The translations under genes and the position numbers were made by a program. Under the pieces are notes generated by a model. That model worked only from the letters and a program-made list of their open reading frames with translations, was not told the DNA's origin and did no database searches. A stretch of 64,000 nucleotides of DNA from assembly GCA_030789695.1 (NCBI GenBank), contig CM061142.1, forward strand, positions 279,303,043-279,367,042. Direction: 5' to 3'. The DNA comes from Scilla litardierei (Eukaryota > Streptophyta > Magnoliopsida > Asparagales > Asparagaceae). How positions within the stretch are numbered: the first letter of the stretch is position 1; each line of letters begins with the position of its first letter. Positions 42,348 through 54,843 of the stretch are shown here, piece by piece.

Positions 42348-45300
42348 TGTAACGGCCTCTTTCCGACCGTTCGTATTTTCTACGCGTACGACTCTTATCA
42401 TGTGTATATTTTATTTGGCCTCTTCTTGGATTCGGACTATATAATGTGATATGTCGTTGTGATGGAAGAGTAGTTATTTATGGGATTTTTAGAGAACGTC
42501 ATTTCACGGGTCGTTCTCCCACAAATCAGGTTTGATTGCAGGATCGTCGTTGCTTTAAACTTCAACGCCGGACCTTTTTATTTTTAGTTCGTTTTCCATG
42601 GACCCAATGCACGATTGACCACTGTACCCCCGAGCCTCTCTTCGTCACGATCGTCCCGATATTTTTTTCGCAATTTTCTGACACCCCTAGCCCAATCTAT
42701 TCACTAATCAAATTCAGCCCATTAAGCCCAATTAAATTCGAAATTCAGTTGCTAATCAAATCATTAGGGAATTTGTATGTATCATGCAATTGTGATTCTG
42801 CTACTAACCTCACCCAACATTTCCTCACTTCGTACACCCCCCTCACTCACCCTCTCTCCTAGTCACCCTTATTTATACCCCTCTTTAAAATGCATATAGC
42901 ACAAGTCTAGCCGAAAATAATAACTCATGCACCCATGCCCTAGCCGCCCCCTTGCTTCTCCTCTAACCGCCCCCGCCCCCACCGTCGGCCACCACCCTCT
43001 CCTCCTCCTTCTCCTCCCTCTCCTCCTCTCCAATCTCTCAAAAACCGCAACAAACCGTGCTCTTGGTCGAAAATTCTTTGCACAGCAGCACTCGTCAGAA
43101 AACTCGCGGCCGCCGGCCGTTTACCGCCGTCGATGACCACCACCACCCTCATGCGACTCCTCTTTGACCCCCTATCATTTGCAATTCTCCTTACCATCTT
43201 TCCACATCTCTATCTCCTCGAAACCCCCTTGGAACTCAGCCCTAGCGGCTGTTTTTGACAGCTTGCACGCCGCCACTTCAAACCCGTCGCCCGGCCACCT
43301 TGACGACCACCCTACCACCGTTGGGCTCCTATCGAACCCATCTATCATCTGCAACTCCCCTTTTTCTCTTCTCTCATCTCTAACTCCTCGAAATCCCCTT
43401 GAAATCGAGCCCTAATGGCAGTTTTTGACAGACTTGTGCTCTGCCGTTCAATGCTGGCGCACGGCCATCTCCCACCACTTCTGACAATCACTCCACCACC
43501 ATTGGATCCCTCTTGAACCTCTTCAGCTACTACAAGTTTCCTTTGACTCTTTTGATTGCTGTTTTTCTGCTGAGACGTGCGACAACAGCTGTTGCACGAA
43601 TCTGTCCTCTTCGTCTTCTCACGGCCGCCCACCGTCGTGCGCTGATGCCGTCGGCCATCCACCCGGCCGAGCAACCCCCACTGATCCTCTTCAAACACCG
43701 GCAGCCCTCTGGATCCTAGGAGTTCATGCGCGTCGCTGAACTCACGTGTTATTACCCGACGTTGCCACCGTCGTGAAGATCCGTTGCGCTACCTGCAATG
43801 GGAGAGAGATCGCCGCTTGCTCGTTGTTTGTGTCTCCACCTCGCTGTCCAGAAGGGTCTAATGCACTACCTATGACTGAGACGTTGCAGACAACGCCGAC
43901 CCATCGCCGTTCAGACCGGACATCCGCTTTTCGATCGACGTCAAAAGGTTAGTCCTCTAACGCATAGTAAGAACCCCCACTATAGCAAATCGAAAACCTA
44001 ATCTAAAAATCGTCAAAAATAACTAAATTTCATTTTTGCACCTTTAAAATATTGCAAAATATTAGACATCGACGAAGGACTGAATTTCTATGCACATAGG
44101 ATAGATCGTCGATTAGGCTGAACTGAACCGAAAATGTGACTGTGACTGCTAGGATAGCCCCGCTGAACCTAAAAATGAACTCTAATAGGAATGATGAAAA
44201 ACGTGTCCTGACACCGCCGTTGACTCGTTTCAGACGGACCCTCGCTGACACACCGCTTCGACGAGACGATCCGGATCGACGACTCCCCTGCCATCGCAGG
44301 CAAGTGTTTACACTTGTGTTCTTATGGCCATGTTTAGGCCTTCCCCTTCTTAGGAAGTTAAAGAACATTTAAAGAGAACCGGGCATGAAATAATAGCGTC
44401 CGGGACCCCCGTTGACAGTTTAGACTTGACGACGAAGTCTAAGCACAACAACAACACCAACTGACACCTTAGGGTTTTCATGTGCGTGCGTGCATGTGGA
44501 CCCCCTAGAATTAACAACGACAACAACTGCTACCATAGGTTTTATCTGTGTCTGCGTGCGTGTGGACACCCTAGAATGAACAACTCTCATCCAGTTTTGT
44601 CATGTCATGTAACTCTCATCTATTCTCGTCATGTCATATCATGTCATGTATTGGATAAGCCTGCGGGCGAATAGGACACTCTCCAAGCTAGAGAGGGATC
44701 CCTTGTCATGATTGGAAATAGATAAGCCTGCGGGTGAATAGGGTACTCTCCAAGCTAGAGAAAGTGATCACTTGTCATGATTGGAAATGGATAAGCCTGC
44801 GGGCGAATAGGGCACTCTCCAAGCTAGAGAGAGTGATCCCTTGTCATGATTGGTAATGGATAAGCATGCAGACGAATAAGGCACTCACCGAGTGAGTGGG
44901 TGATCCCTTGTTTTGTCTTGTCTTGAGCACTTGGGTTTGGGGTAGGATTGAGCGGTCGCACGGGGAGAGGGTCTGTCCGCCCTCAAACCGTAAGGCATGA
45001 ACCCTTCGAGTCCCACATGTCTTGTCTTGTCTTGTCTTGTCCCGTCTAGCTTAGTCCTGTAGCCGGTAGCACACGCTACGGCTACTGTCTGTTACGTTTT
45101 ACTTTCTTGCACCGCTTTACTTTCTGCATAGTATAACTGTCATGTCATAACAACCGCATGTTAATCAACCAGTAAAATATTGCTCTGAATTACCTTACAC
45201 TTGCAGTAGAGTCTAACCTTTCCTTGTAGACTTTACCTGACGTACAGTTTCTTTTCTCTTGGGTGATGTATGTCAGGTGTTGAGCCAGAGTACGTGGACG

Positions 45301-45673
45301 AGCCGGACGTACTTGAGTACTTAGAGCCAAAAGACGACGACCCGGAGCACATTCCTGACGAGGACCAGACGCAGGGGTCTTTTCCGTCGCTATCTTTCAG
45401 TGGTTACTTCCTTTAGTTTACTCTCTTTCTATAGTTGTTGCCATGATGGGCTTCTTTTTAGACTTTTGGTCTCGCTGGATATTATCTCCTTATATTAATG
45501 AATGCAACTTTCTTTATGTGTTTTCTGTTGTTCCGAATTTTGTAAATGCAAGAACCTGAAATCTTTAAAATGGTACCCCTACAGACGCTTATTGGGTCCG
45601 AGCCTCACAGCTCCGGCCCAAGCGGACCTTAGTCACGTCTCGTTTCTGTCATTTTGGGAAGCGAGGCGTGACA
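42348..45673 (+). repeat. Element E 3' LTR (uninterrupted, 3326 bp)
   Basis: Full copy of the E LTR, TGTAACGGCC...GGCGTGACA. It contains the 69-bp repeats (44655-44905) and the acidic open frame (45276-45416). It is the reference for recognising the 5' LTR across element B. Confidence 0.93.
44655..44905. repeat. 69-bp tandem repeat, about 4 copies (E 3' LTR)
   Basis: Copies start near 44663, 44730, 44799 and 44868, with a period of 67-69 bp. The copy number equals that of the 5' LTR. Confidence 0.88.
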
Positions 45674-45678
45674 CTATG

Positions 45679-45888
45679 CAAACACACAACCACCCACACA
45701 TATATGTATATATACAAATGACTACCCATGCTTACCCTCGGGAAGCTCTGTATCTTGGGTTTTCGAATACCAAGGCTTTATCCTACGGTTGGTCACCTAC
45801 CCACATTAGGATATAACTACCCCTATGGAGCATTACCCGCACTATCCTTACGCACGTAGTAGTGTGGAGACTTGCATGGGCCACCACA
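45679..45888 (-). other. Element D interior, right part
   Basis: 210 bp next to the 5' LTR of D. On the minus strand it starts TGTGGTGGCCCATGCAAG at the LTR, which would be the primer-binding site. No ORF. Confidence 0.6.
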
Positions 45889-46509
45889 TATCATGACCCG
45901 TCTCCTAGGATACCCAATAAGTACGAATCTGTATCAGGTATTCCCAGAGCTACGTGTGTGAAGAATAAAGACGAAGAGAGAATAGAAGTACGTCAGAAAA
46001 CTCCGTAGGCCACTGCGCACTTGCTGGGAAGTACAAACAATACTCTAACTCAACCAACTAGAACAATATGACACAGAAAACAAAAAGAGACAAAAACATA
46101 ATTCCATTTATACATCAAATATTTACATCATTTCTTTACAATATCCTCGTGTAAAAAATATTATATACAACACCTCACAACTCTCTCCAAACAAAACCCA
46201 AAAGGTACAATGCACTCTCAACTCATCTCACTCTCTAACCCAAGTCTCAAAAACATAACCCTCGTGTAAGCTCTACTGCTCCAGCCCCTGACATTGCATA
46301 ATAAATTTCATAAGAAGAATATCACAACACTATGTACTTCAATGGCTTGAGCATGATTCTAAATTAATATTGCATATGAACATTTTACAAGCTATTAGTA
46401 AATGAAGCTCTGTATATGGATATATAAAGATCTATACGATACATAAAGATACTTATACACTACACTGTACACACGTATACACTACACTATATATACATAT
46501 ACACTGCAT

Positions 46510-46700
46510 TATACAAAGTTGAATTATAAATGGAACATACTTGTAGCATAATCTGAACAGAGTTGTAATACAAACTGAACATACTGTAGCATAATCTGAA
46601 CACAGTTGTATTATAAACTGATCATGCATGTAGCATAATCTGAACAGAGTTGTATTATAAACTAAACATACTTGTAGCATAATCTGAATACAGTTGTATT
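46510..46700. repeat. 44-bp tandem repeat array (D 5' LTR)
   Basis: About four to five copies of the unit with gaacatacttgtagcataatc, more diverged than at 17900-18130. Confidence 0.75.
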
Positions 46701-47979
46701 ATATAAAGTATACACTTAATTTATATGATGTATTCAGTTGTTTTATATGATACAACATATAGCCTACTAACAAGTTGATGCAAATAACTAATAGCATACT
46801 AACAAATGAAGTTAAACATTACATGTAGCAACATACTAACATGCTTAGGACATGAATATAAACTACTTCAGTAGGTGATGTATTGAAATAGGCATGTTTC
46901 TACTTGACATGGAATATAATCATTTACATAATTAAGGCATAAAATGGGAATTGTGACATGCTAACATAACATGGATATGTGATATGCTAACATAACATGG
47001 ATATGGCCTAAACTAACTTATTCATGGCATACATGCTAACATGGAACATAGAAATATATGGAGTAATTAGTATATGACCATTTTAACATATCATGAGACA
47101 AAATCTCCATGTCATAATTAACATAATGGAACCTCCTCTTTCCTACACAACTTAAAGAATGACACCTAACTTAAGTTGTTAGGAAATTCTACCTCAAGAT
47201 AATCTTTCTTCTTCAAGCTTTAGCCTTCCTCTTAGCTTCTTATCTTCAACAAGCTCCTAGAATGAGCAATAGCACGCAAGAGACAAAAAGGATGTTGCGG
47301 GGGTGTGCAGAGTGAGGGTGGAGTGGCCCTATGGGTGCTCAACCTCCTTGAAGTCTAAGAGGGGTGCTGCAATGAGCAAGAGAAGATGGAGAAAGGGGGA
47401 GAGAGAAATTTTTGTGTATTTTTCTTTCTTCCCTGTTTTTTCTTCTCTTTAAAAATCCTCCATCATCCACCTCATCCCTCAAAATCCTCTCCAAATGACA
47501 AGTGGATAGGGTTTAGGTGAGGTTTAACCATGGTATGACACATATTAGGATTTAGTTGAAGATCATTCTCTAAGTGACACCTAGTAAGGAGTTGGTGGCA
47601 TAACATGGTTAACATGAATTTATACCTAGTATACATAACTTAATGAAGCCTTCTAATACATATGTGTGTTCGTATTGTATTAAATGTGTGTACAACTGTG
47701 GTGCATACATATACAAGTACCTAAACTTACATATATAACAATCTGTACATCGATATACAATGATCTATACATAGATAGATGAAGATCTGTACCCACAGAT
47801 CTATTATACAAGCATGTGTACACATATATACTCTACATGGTACACATATATATACATAACTGTAACAGAAGTACAATACACATATATATACAACCAGAAG
47901 TACATACATAGATATATGCATATATATATTTATATTTATATTTATATTTATATACACACACTAAAATTTACCTAAGAAC

Positions 47980-48279
47980 ATGCGCAGGCAGAATTACCTG
48001 TGCACGCCCTCATTTGTTCGGTGTTTTAAGTATTTTTTTTGATTTTTTTGCAGTAGCAAGATATACTTGTTATGTAGCTCCCCACAAAATTTTAGGTCAA
48101 TCCAACACCGTTTGAGCCTCCATTCATCGATTTCAAAAACGGTGTTGGATTGACCTGAAATTTTGTGTGGAGCACATAACAAGTATATCTAGCTACTGCA
48201 AAAAAAATTCAAAAAAAATACTTGGAAACCCCGAACAGAGGGGCTGTTCGCATGTATTTCTGCCTGCGCACGTGCGCAT
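47980..48279. mobile_element. Foldback MITE, about 300 bp
   Basis: Left arm 47980-48116 and right arm 48135-48279 are inverted repeats over about 140 bp. Matching parts include ATGCGCAGGCAGAA at the ends, TTGTTCGG, AGTATTTTTTTTGA, GATATACTTGTTATGT and AGGTCAATCCAACACCGTTT near the centre. The loop is only about 20 bp. There is no coding sequence. It is absent from the other D LTR, so it inserted after D. Class is probably Mutator-like foldback, not proven; no clear TSD was found (GAAC flanks are suggestive). Confidence 0.75.
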
Positions 48280-48475
48280 GAACATTTGCCTTTTTTGGAG
48301 AATATGCTTTGCGTCTTTATTGAATCACACGAAAAAATACAAGACTCTCACGGATGGAAGAAGGATGTTTGTAAAGCGGGATAAGGGCACATGCGTCGTT
48401 ACCCCCACCAATACTAAACACCTTCCGCTATCTGTAGAGCCAAGAGAGAAAACAAAAATACATGTACATATCAAC

Positions 48476-51400
48476 CTAGTCTACAAGCCCCCAATTTGAG
48501 GGGGGAACACCCGCATCATCCTGGTCCCAATCCACATGCTGCAAAGCAATTCTGATATCGTCAGCAATATTCTCGAATAGCTGAGTCTGCATCTGACTAG
48601 TACCTTCAAAGATTCTCCTGTTTCTCTCCTTCCAAATGTGCCAAGTCATAGTAGCTAGAACTGTCCTGACCAGCCTCCCTATATTGTTCTTCCTATGAAA
48701 TTGGGCAAGAATCAAGTCGCCTATTCCTGCCAGCGTTGTTGGCAAAGTAGAGGTGACCCCAAGTTTAAGAAAGCTCATGCAAAGAATGTATTTAGTATAG
48801 TTGCATTCAAAAAATATCTGATCCCTATATTCATGAATATTATCTGAGCATAAGACACAAAAGGGTGAAGTAGGCACTCCCAATTTCACAAGCTTGTCAC
48901 GGGTAAGGAGTTTCCCGTGAAAAGCTCGCAGTAAAGTGATAGCCATCTTAAGGATATGCTCCTGAAACCAGACCACCTTGTAATAAGGAAAGAGGGGTTT
49001 AAAACCCCGAGAGCCATCCTAAGCACTACGAAGAGATGGAGATTTGGAAACCCAGGACCAAGAGTCATACCCCGTGGATAAGATCACCGTACTGATAAAG
49101 TGGCGGACGGACATAAGAGAATTACTCTCCACCCATTTACCCTCAGCCCAGTAATCACTGACCGTGTATCTCTCCTCCCCATTAGGCACCTCATAGGAGT
49201 CACCAAGGGGACCACAAGGAAGCCAGTTGTCATACCAAAATAGTGTAGTAGTACCATCTCTGACGTTGCGTGTGGTGAGCTTTTTAGTAAACTCCCGACA
49301 ATGAAGAATGAATTTCCAGGTTCCAGATGGCATAGGGTGAGCCTTAGCCAGAAATAAACCCGTATTATTCATTTAATGATTCATCATGTAAGAAGCCCAG
49401 ATACCACCATGTGTAAGCATGCGCCAGGTGAGCTTAACACCATGTGCATTGTTAAGATCATTGAAACTTCTAATTCACACACCCCCCTCTTGCCTGGGAG
49501 CGCACAAATCATTCCAAGCCCAGAGGTGGTTATTCCCCCAAAAAAACTTTCTGCACATGGAAGTAAAAGAGCGGAGAATAGATTTAGGAATACGGAAGGC
49601 CTGCATCAAAAACCCCACCATGCCATAGATGACTGATTTGACAAGTTCAATACACCCAGCAATGGATAATAAAGATGAAGACCACCTCTGAAGCCTACTT
49701 TTGCATCTATCAATCAGGCGACCATACATTGCGGCGTTGGGGTACATAGAGGAAAGAGGAAGCCCCAAATACATGGAAAGAGATGGCACACGGCGAATAC
49801 CCAAGATATCAGCCAGACTGCCAGCCCCCCTGGTGCCTTTGCTAAAAATACCAGCACTTTTATTCCAGTTGACCTCAAGACCGGTGAAGGATTTGAATGT
49901 AAAGAGGAGATCTCTAAGACCCTCAAAGGATTTGACGTTACCTCTACAAAAACCCAACAAGTCGTCCGCAAAGAGAAGATGTGTAACCGCTCCAACTCTA
50001 TTCATAGGCATAATGCTGTGAGTGGCGTTAGCCTTAGCCATGAGCAAGGAAAAGGCTTCCATAACGATCACGAAGAGATAAGGGGAAAGGGGGTCTCCCT
50101 GCCTCAGCCCCCTATTAAACTGGAACATAACATAAGGGGAGCCATTAATCATAACAGAGAAAGATGGAGTAGAGATACATTCACAGATCCAACTGATGAA
50201 TTTGTGCTTGAACCCCATCCTATGCAGCATATAATAGACGAATTCTCTGTTAACACTGTCAAAAGCTTTGCGTATGTCCAGTTTTAGACAAGCCCGGGCA
50301 CCCATAGGATTATTAAAGCTCCTTATATGCTCATGGGCAAGCAAAGCACAATCAACAAGCAAACGGTCCTGAAGGAAGGCAGCTTGAATAGGGGAAATAA
50401 GCTCAATAACAGCTCTACTCAATTGATTGCATAGGATTTTGCTTATAATCTTGTAAAGCACATTGCAACAAGATATCGGTCTGTAATCTCCAAGCCCAGA
50501 AGCGTTGGCACTTTTGGGAATGAGTGTAAGAAAGGTGTGATTTATCTGCCGATAAATCTTTCCAGATTTGAAAAAATTAAGGACCGCAATGGTAACATCC
50601 TTGCCTATGATGTCCCACGAATTTTGATAGAAGAAGCCATTAAACCCATCAGGGTTCGGGGACTTATCAGCCAGGTTTTTTAACCTCCTCAGCAATCACA
50701 GGTTTTTCAACCCAATTGGCAGCCTCATCAGTAAGCACTTTTTTAGTAATGAGACAAGGGAAGACCCTCCAGTAATCATTCTGATTATATAAGCCAGAGT
50801 AAAACTCGGGAGCCTTAACTTTAAGGAGATCAATAGAACTATTGCGCGAGCCATCACTGGAAATAAGATGCCCAAGATTGTTATGGCTTTGCCTAGCCAT
50901 CTTAGCAGTATAGAAGAATCGGGAATTACGATCCCCGAGGTGAAGCCAATCTTGCCTACTTTTCTGTTTAAGATTAGACTCTTCAATATCAATAGCTCAG
51001 CCAAATGTTTTAGAAGAGTATACTCTTTCTTTTACAGCTCAGCACATAAACCCAGGTTAGGATTATTTTGAACATTGGCAAGGTCAGCACGAATTTTAAC
51101 CACATCATTGGCATCTCTATAAGCCGCACCAAACCTCTTAAGCCCCATTTTCAGATTTTTGAGTTTAGCAACCAAGCGTATCATAGGGCAACCATTAACC
51201 CTAATGCGCCACTGCTCCCTAAGCACATTGAGATAATCAGGGCTGCGGTGCCAGGCATTAAAAAATTTGAATGGCTTGGGATCAGCACCCCCAACTTGAT
51301 GAATGTGTATGATAAGAATGGAGTGATCACTAGTACCACCAGCAATATATTCACAATAAGAGGACGTAAGAACATCCATCCATGTGCTATTGCAGAAGGA

Positions 51401-52003
51401 CCGATCCAGAGTGGCAGTAATACGCTTTTGCCCAATACTACGTTTGGTCCAACTCAAAATATTGCGAACCGTTTTAATTTCCATGAGGGCGCTAGAATTA
51501 ATACAATCATTAAATTCATCAACCATAAGGCCATCAATCACTCTACCCCCCACCTTATCCATAGCGTATTTGACACAATTGAAGTCTTCCCCAATGATCC
51601 ATGGGATATTTTTATAATTGCGGGCATTGTGTATGATGTCTCTCCAAATGTCTCTGCGCTCCTGATAGGAGTTAGAAGCATAGACTATGGTAATCATCAT
51701 AGCAAACCCAGCAGCATTCACACAGTTCATAGAGATATGCTGAGCAGATAACCGATCAACAACGCACGTCCAAGTATCAGGGTTATACACTATAACAATA
51801 CGGCCGCTATGATGAACACTACGATTGTCAATGGACAGCCGCTTTCCCGAAAAGCACTTGACAATTCTGTAAGCGTTATTCTCAATAACCTTTGTTTCGA
51901 GAAGACCAACCAGAGAAGGCGTATGTTTACGTAAACAACCTTTGAGCTCACTCCGTCTAGTAACGTTGTTAAGCACTCTGGTATTCAAAATGAGCAAAGT
52001 CAT
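48476..52003 (-). pseudogene. LINE ORF2: endonuclease, reverse transcriptase, zf-RVT
   Basis: The endonuclease-type domain (51032-52003) begins MTLLILNTRVLNNVTRRSEL, with LVGLLETKV and a later SDHSILIIHI near the catalytic His. A stop near 51032 and frame changes near 51005 and 50690 follow. The linker has QDWLHLGDRNSRFF. Reverse transcriptase (49475-50695) shows SPNPDGFNGFFYQ, LIPKSANASG, FRPIS-like DYRPISCCN, GLRQGDPLSPYLFVI and the catalytic FADD in LLFADDLLGF. The tail (49019-49372 and 48476-48976) has WYDNWLPCGPLGD and the zinc-binding pattern FCVLCSDNIHEYRDQIFFEC of zf-RVT. Length of about 1175 codons is normal for plant L1 ORF2 without RNase H. At least four breaks inactivate it. The start codon follows directly after the stop of ORF1. 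Confidence 0.92.
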
Positions 52004-54066
52004 TTAATAGAGGAGTTCAACATCCTTATTAATCCTAGAGCTTTTACGAGTGCCCTTAGAAGAGGTCGCACCCCCTTTGCTCTTTTGTTTCTTTCGGTCT
52101 CTACTATTTTGTTTCAACTCCTCTTGCTCCTCAGACCAAACATCATTAGCAATAGTTAAGTCATGGGGCTCGTTGTCGGAATCAATGGTATCATCGAGAT
52201 CATCAAGAAGGGATGCCCCCAACCGAGATATGTTCCCCGTCCTAAGGACATTGAATGGATTATCGTCACTTAGGTTGGGCTTGCCATTTGATTGGGTGAT
52301 CGACGTCTTAGTGTTGTTAGGCGAGAGGGGCGGCTTGGTGTTAGCCGTGTGCCCTGATTCCAACTCTAGGATCCCCAATCCCTCCCCCCATTTCATTAGC
52401 ATCATGATACACCTTTTTACACGGGACACCAACCTCCCTCGTTCCGCTAGTCGCAGCTAGCACACATGCATTATCATACATCCTTCCATCATGATTTTTA
52501 TCAATACCATTCTCTATCTCCTTGCTAGTCCCCGCTTGATCCCGCTTGACCCCGCTTGACCCAGCTACCATGCGTACAGTACCCAACAGTTTCCCTTCAG
52601 CTCGAAGAGTCACCTTGCTTTGCCCCGCTCTGCCTTTCTCATTATCTCCACAACGCCCAGCCATGTCCCCCTTATCTCCATACATATCAACTGATACATC
52701 CTCCGACTGAGCCTCCCTATTACAATTTTGTACATACTGGACGCAGCCAGCTTATTAACATCAATCCTATTAGCGATAACATCTACCGCCTTAACATTGG
52801 CCTCTCCGCCATTCCCAGCTTTACATGTATTAGCTGTGAAGTCCACCCCGCCTTGCTCCTTATGCTACATCCCTTCTTCCCTTTCGCACCGCTGCCTAAC
52901 ATTATTACTAAATCCCTCCATCACCTCCAGACTAGCAGCCTGGGTAACATCCCTTTTCTCAACAACATTATCATCGTCCTCCAGGATACAAGGCGCCTGG
53001 GTAACACACCCATTTTTTACAATTTCTTCAGCAACACAAACATCCCCCTCCGGCCTACATGGCGCCTAGGTGACACCCCCATCCTTACTAGTATTTCCAG
53101 CAGGACATTGCTCACAATTGTGACCAAAACACACACAATTGGTATATCGGGGTGGCTCGCACTCGTATCTCACTCCTACCTCAATCGAAGCTTTATCCAC
53201 GAGCTGCACAGAGATAGACCGCGGTAACACATCTTCAGCCTTGATTTCGATCAAACACCTTGCATAAGATAGGCCCTCCAGCCTCGCCGTTGCCCGGTCC
53301 AAGCAGATGGGAACGCCGATGACGCTGGATATGGCATTAAGAATGCTCAGTGTCCACAGATTTGCTGGCAAGTTGGGGAATTGAACCCACACCGGCACCG
53401 CCATGAGGAGATCCTGGTCAAACCCCGCCTCTTCGCTCCACCGCTGCAACACAACCGGCCTTCCGTCGAAGAGCCAAGGGCCGCCGTGCATCACCGCATC
53501 CCTATCCTCCTTTGTTTCATAGCGAAAAAAGAAGAATCCATTCTCCCTTGAAAAAATGTTGAGCTCACCTTTGATCTTCCACGTCCTCGTTTCCCAGGCT
53601 CTGATCTGCTCGTAGTAGGGGATATCACCCACTACGTATTTGACGATGGTATTCTCCCAGCGCTCCACCCCTTCAGCTAGAATCTCCTCTGTTAGACGGC
53701 GACCACTACACCATCTTTGTCAATCTCTGGAGCAATGTATGACATACTCAAAGAGTTGGACATCCTCCTGCTACTAGCACACACTTCAGACCAGGACCTC
53801 TTCTCAGCATTGACACTGATCTTCAACGGAAGCTTCGGCCTCAGCGCTCTTCTCTCAAGCACCTTACGTGCATCAACTTTCTTTCTCGCCTCCACATCCT
53901 GATTCATCTCCTTAGGACCTTGAGCAGGAGGCTTAGCACTCTTCTTCGTCACTACTTTCCAACCTCCTGTTGCATCGACGTTCTCCATGTTCTCCACGTG
54001 GCACCAACCACCAGATAAGCAGTAGTAGTCAGCAGGGACAAGAGATAGTGAAGGAAACTGATACAA
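52004..54066 (-). pseudogene. LINE ORF1: DUF4283-type RNA-binding protein
   Basis: The N-terminal piece (53692-54066) is basic (GGWKVVTKKSAKPPAQGP, RSWSEVCA). A frame change near 53705 leads to LTEEILAEGVERWENTIVKY, TRTWKIKGELNIFSRENGFF and DAVMHGGPWLFDGRPVVLQR, which is the DUF4283 domain of plant L1 ORF1 and related genes. A CCHC-like knuckle follows (CVCFGHNCEQCP). The middle (about 52430-53065) is broken. The last part (52004-52432) is acidic then very basic (DRKKQKSKGGATSSKGTRKS) and ends in TAA at 52004-52006. Confidence 0.85.
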
Positions 54067-54688
54067 GCACGGATCCTGAAAGACTCACCCCTGGGATCAA
54101 GCTCTAAGAGTAAGATCTTGATCCAAACAAGACGAATCACAGAGTTCAAGAATTCCGAATGAGCTCCACAATCGCTCTATGGCACGCTTCGAAAGACAAT
54201 CAACGTCACGAGCAGCTCAGTAGCGTCGATCGTCAATCATACACTGACAGCAGGGATTAGCAATCACAAACCTCAAACTGACCTCACATAAACACAATGA
54301 GAGAACCGATGAAGCTTACCGCCGGATCGAGATCTCAAAGCGAGATCTCGATCCGTCCATGAGGTCGTGCTGAATCAACTTCACTTAAGCTCTTGGATTC
54401 CTTCAGCAAGGATCCACAAGAACTCCAGTTGCCAACGGCCAAGCCTCAAGAAGATCTTGAATCTCTTTGAGATGAAGATCTCAAACCAGATCTCGAACCG
54501 CTTGAAGAAAAGCACGGATCACCCGGAGAATCTTCGAATGCCTTCACAGATCTAAGCACCAAACGTATCCGACTTCGATCGGCCACCGTGCCAGCCGCGA
54601 GGGCGGCCGGCGATGAACGCCCAAATCGAATCTTCCCGGGAGCTTCTCTCTCTAGAAACGAAAGAGAGAGAGAGAAAGAAAAACGTTT
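54067..54688 (-). other. LINE 5' untranslated region
   Basis: The region contains a (CT)n/(GA)n run near the 5' end (54660-54679) and repeated words with gatctcaa/agatctcg (about 54330-54500). It probably includes the internal promoter, but none was recognised. Confidence 0.6.
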
Positions 54689-54843
54689 ACATTTGCCTTA
54701 TATATATATATATATATGTGGCAGTTGTACATGTATATTGATACATATGTATATACATATATCACTAAATGTACATGCGTATAAATACGATCAAAAATAC
54801 GTACGTAACATCCGTACTTTTGGAGACAGTGAATTACACCGTG

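Larger units (their letters stand above)
20671..45673 (+). mobile_element. Element E: Tekay/Del-like non-autonomous LTR retrotransposon carrying nested B and J
   Basis: The LTRs begin TGTAACGGCC and end GGCGTGACA (20671 to 32027, interrupted by B; and 42348-45673, uninterrupted, 3326 bp). The target-site duplication CTATG is present at 20666-20670 and 45674-45678. The polypurine tract before 42348 shows plus orientation. After removing B and J the interior is only about 2.6 kb (32028-34052 and 41794-42347) and shows no gag or pol motifs, so E is non-autonomous. It inserted in the interior of D. Confidence 0.9.
48293..54688 (-). mobile_element. L1-type LINE, full-length but broken
   Basis: The element ends in a short poly(A) (tttt on +, 48293-48296) and is flanked by the direct repeat ACATTTGCCTT at 48282-48292 and 54689-54699. 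It has a GA-rich 5' untranslated region (54067-54688), ORF1 with a DUF4283-like domain, and ORF2 with endonuclease, reverse transcriptase and zf-RVT. The polyadenylation-like AATAAA is at about 48321 (minus). Frameshifts and stops in both ORFs make it inactive. It lies in the 5' LTR of D, right next to the MITE. Confidence 0.93.
16405..54838 (-). mobile_element. Element D: Tekay/Del-like non-autonomous LTR retrotransposon, heavily interrupted
   Basis: The left LTR (16405-19547) is repeated at 45889-54838, where a MITE and a LINE interrupt it. On the minus strand the LTR begins TGTAATACCCTG and ends GGTCGTGACA (left copy). The flanking duplication is CCTTG at 16400-16404 and CCGTG at 54839-54843; the surrounding gag codons show that CCTTG is original and the right copy has one change. 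The polypurine tract at 19548-19585 sets minus orientation. The interior is only about 1.3 kb (19548-20665 plus 45679-45888) without coding sequence. LTRs differ by many substitutions and indels, so D is older than E, B, J and A. Confidence 0.85.
45889..54838 (-). repeat. Element D 5' LTR, interrupted by MITE and LINE
   Basis: The LTR parts are 45889-about 47970 and 54700-54838. They match 16405-19547 with many substitutions and indels. The edge reads TATCATGACC where the other LTR has TGTCACGACC, so the terminal dinucleotide has mutated. The 44-bp array recurs at about 46510-46700. Confidence 0.8.

Noticed and set aside
48476..48976. Independent host gene with a zf-RVT domain
   Set aside because: It is in line with LINE ORF2, inside the LINE's target-site duplication.
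51068..51751. 227-codon plus-strand frame
   Set aside because: Antisense shadow of the LINE endonuclease region.
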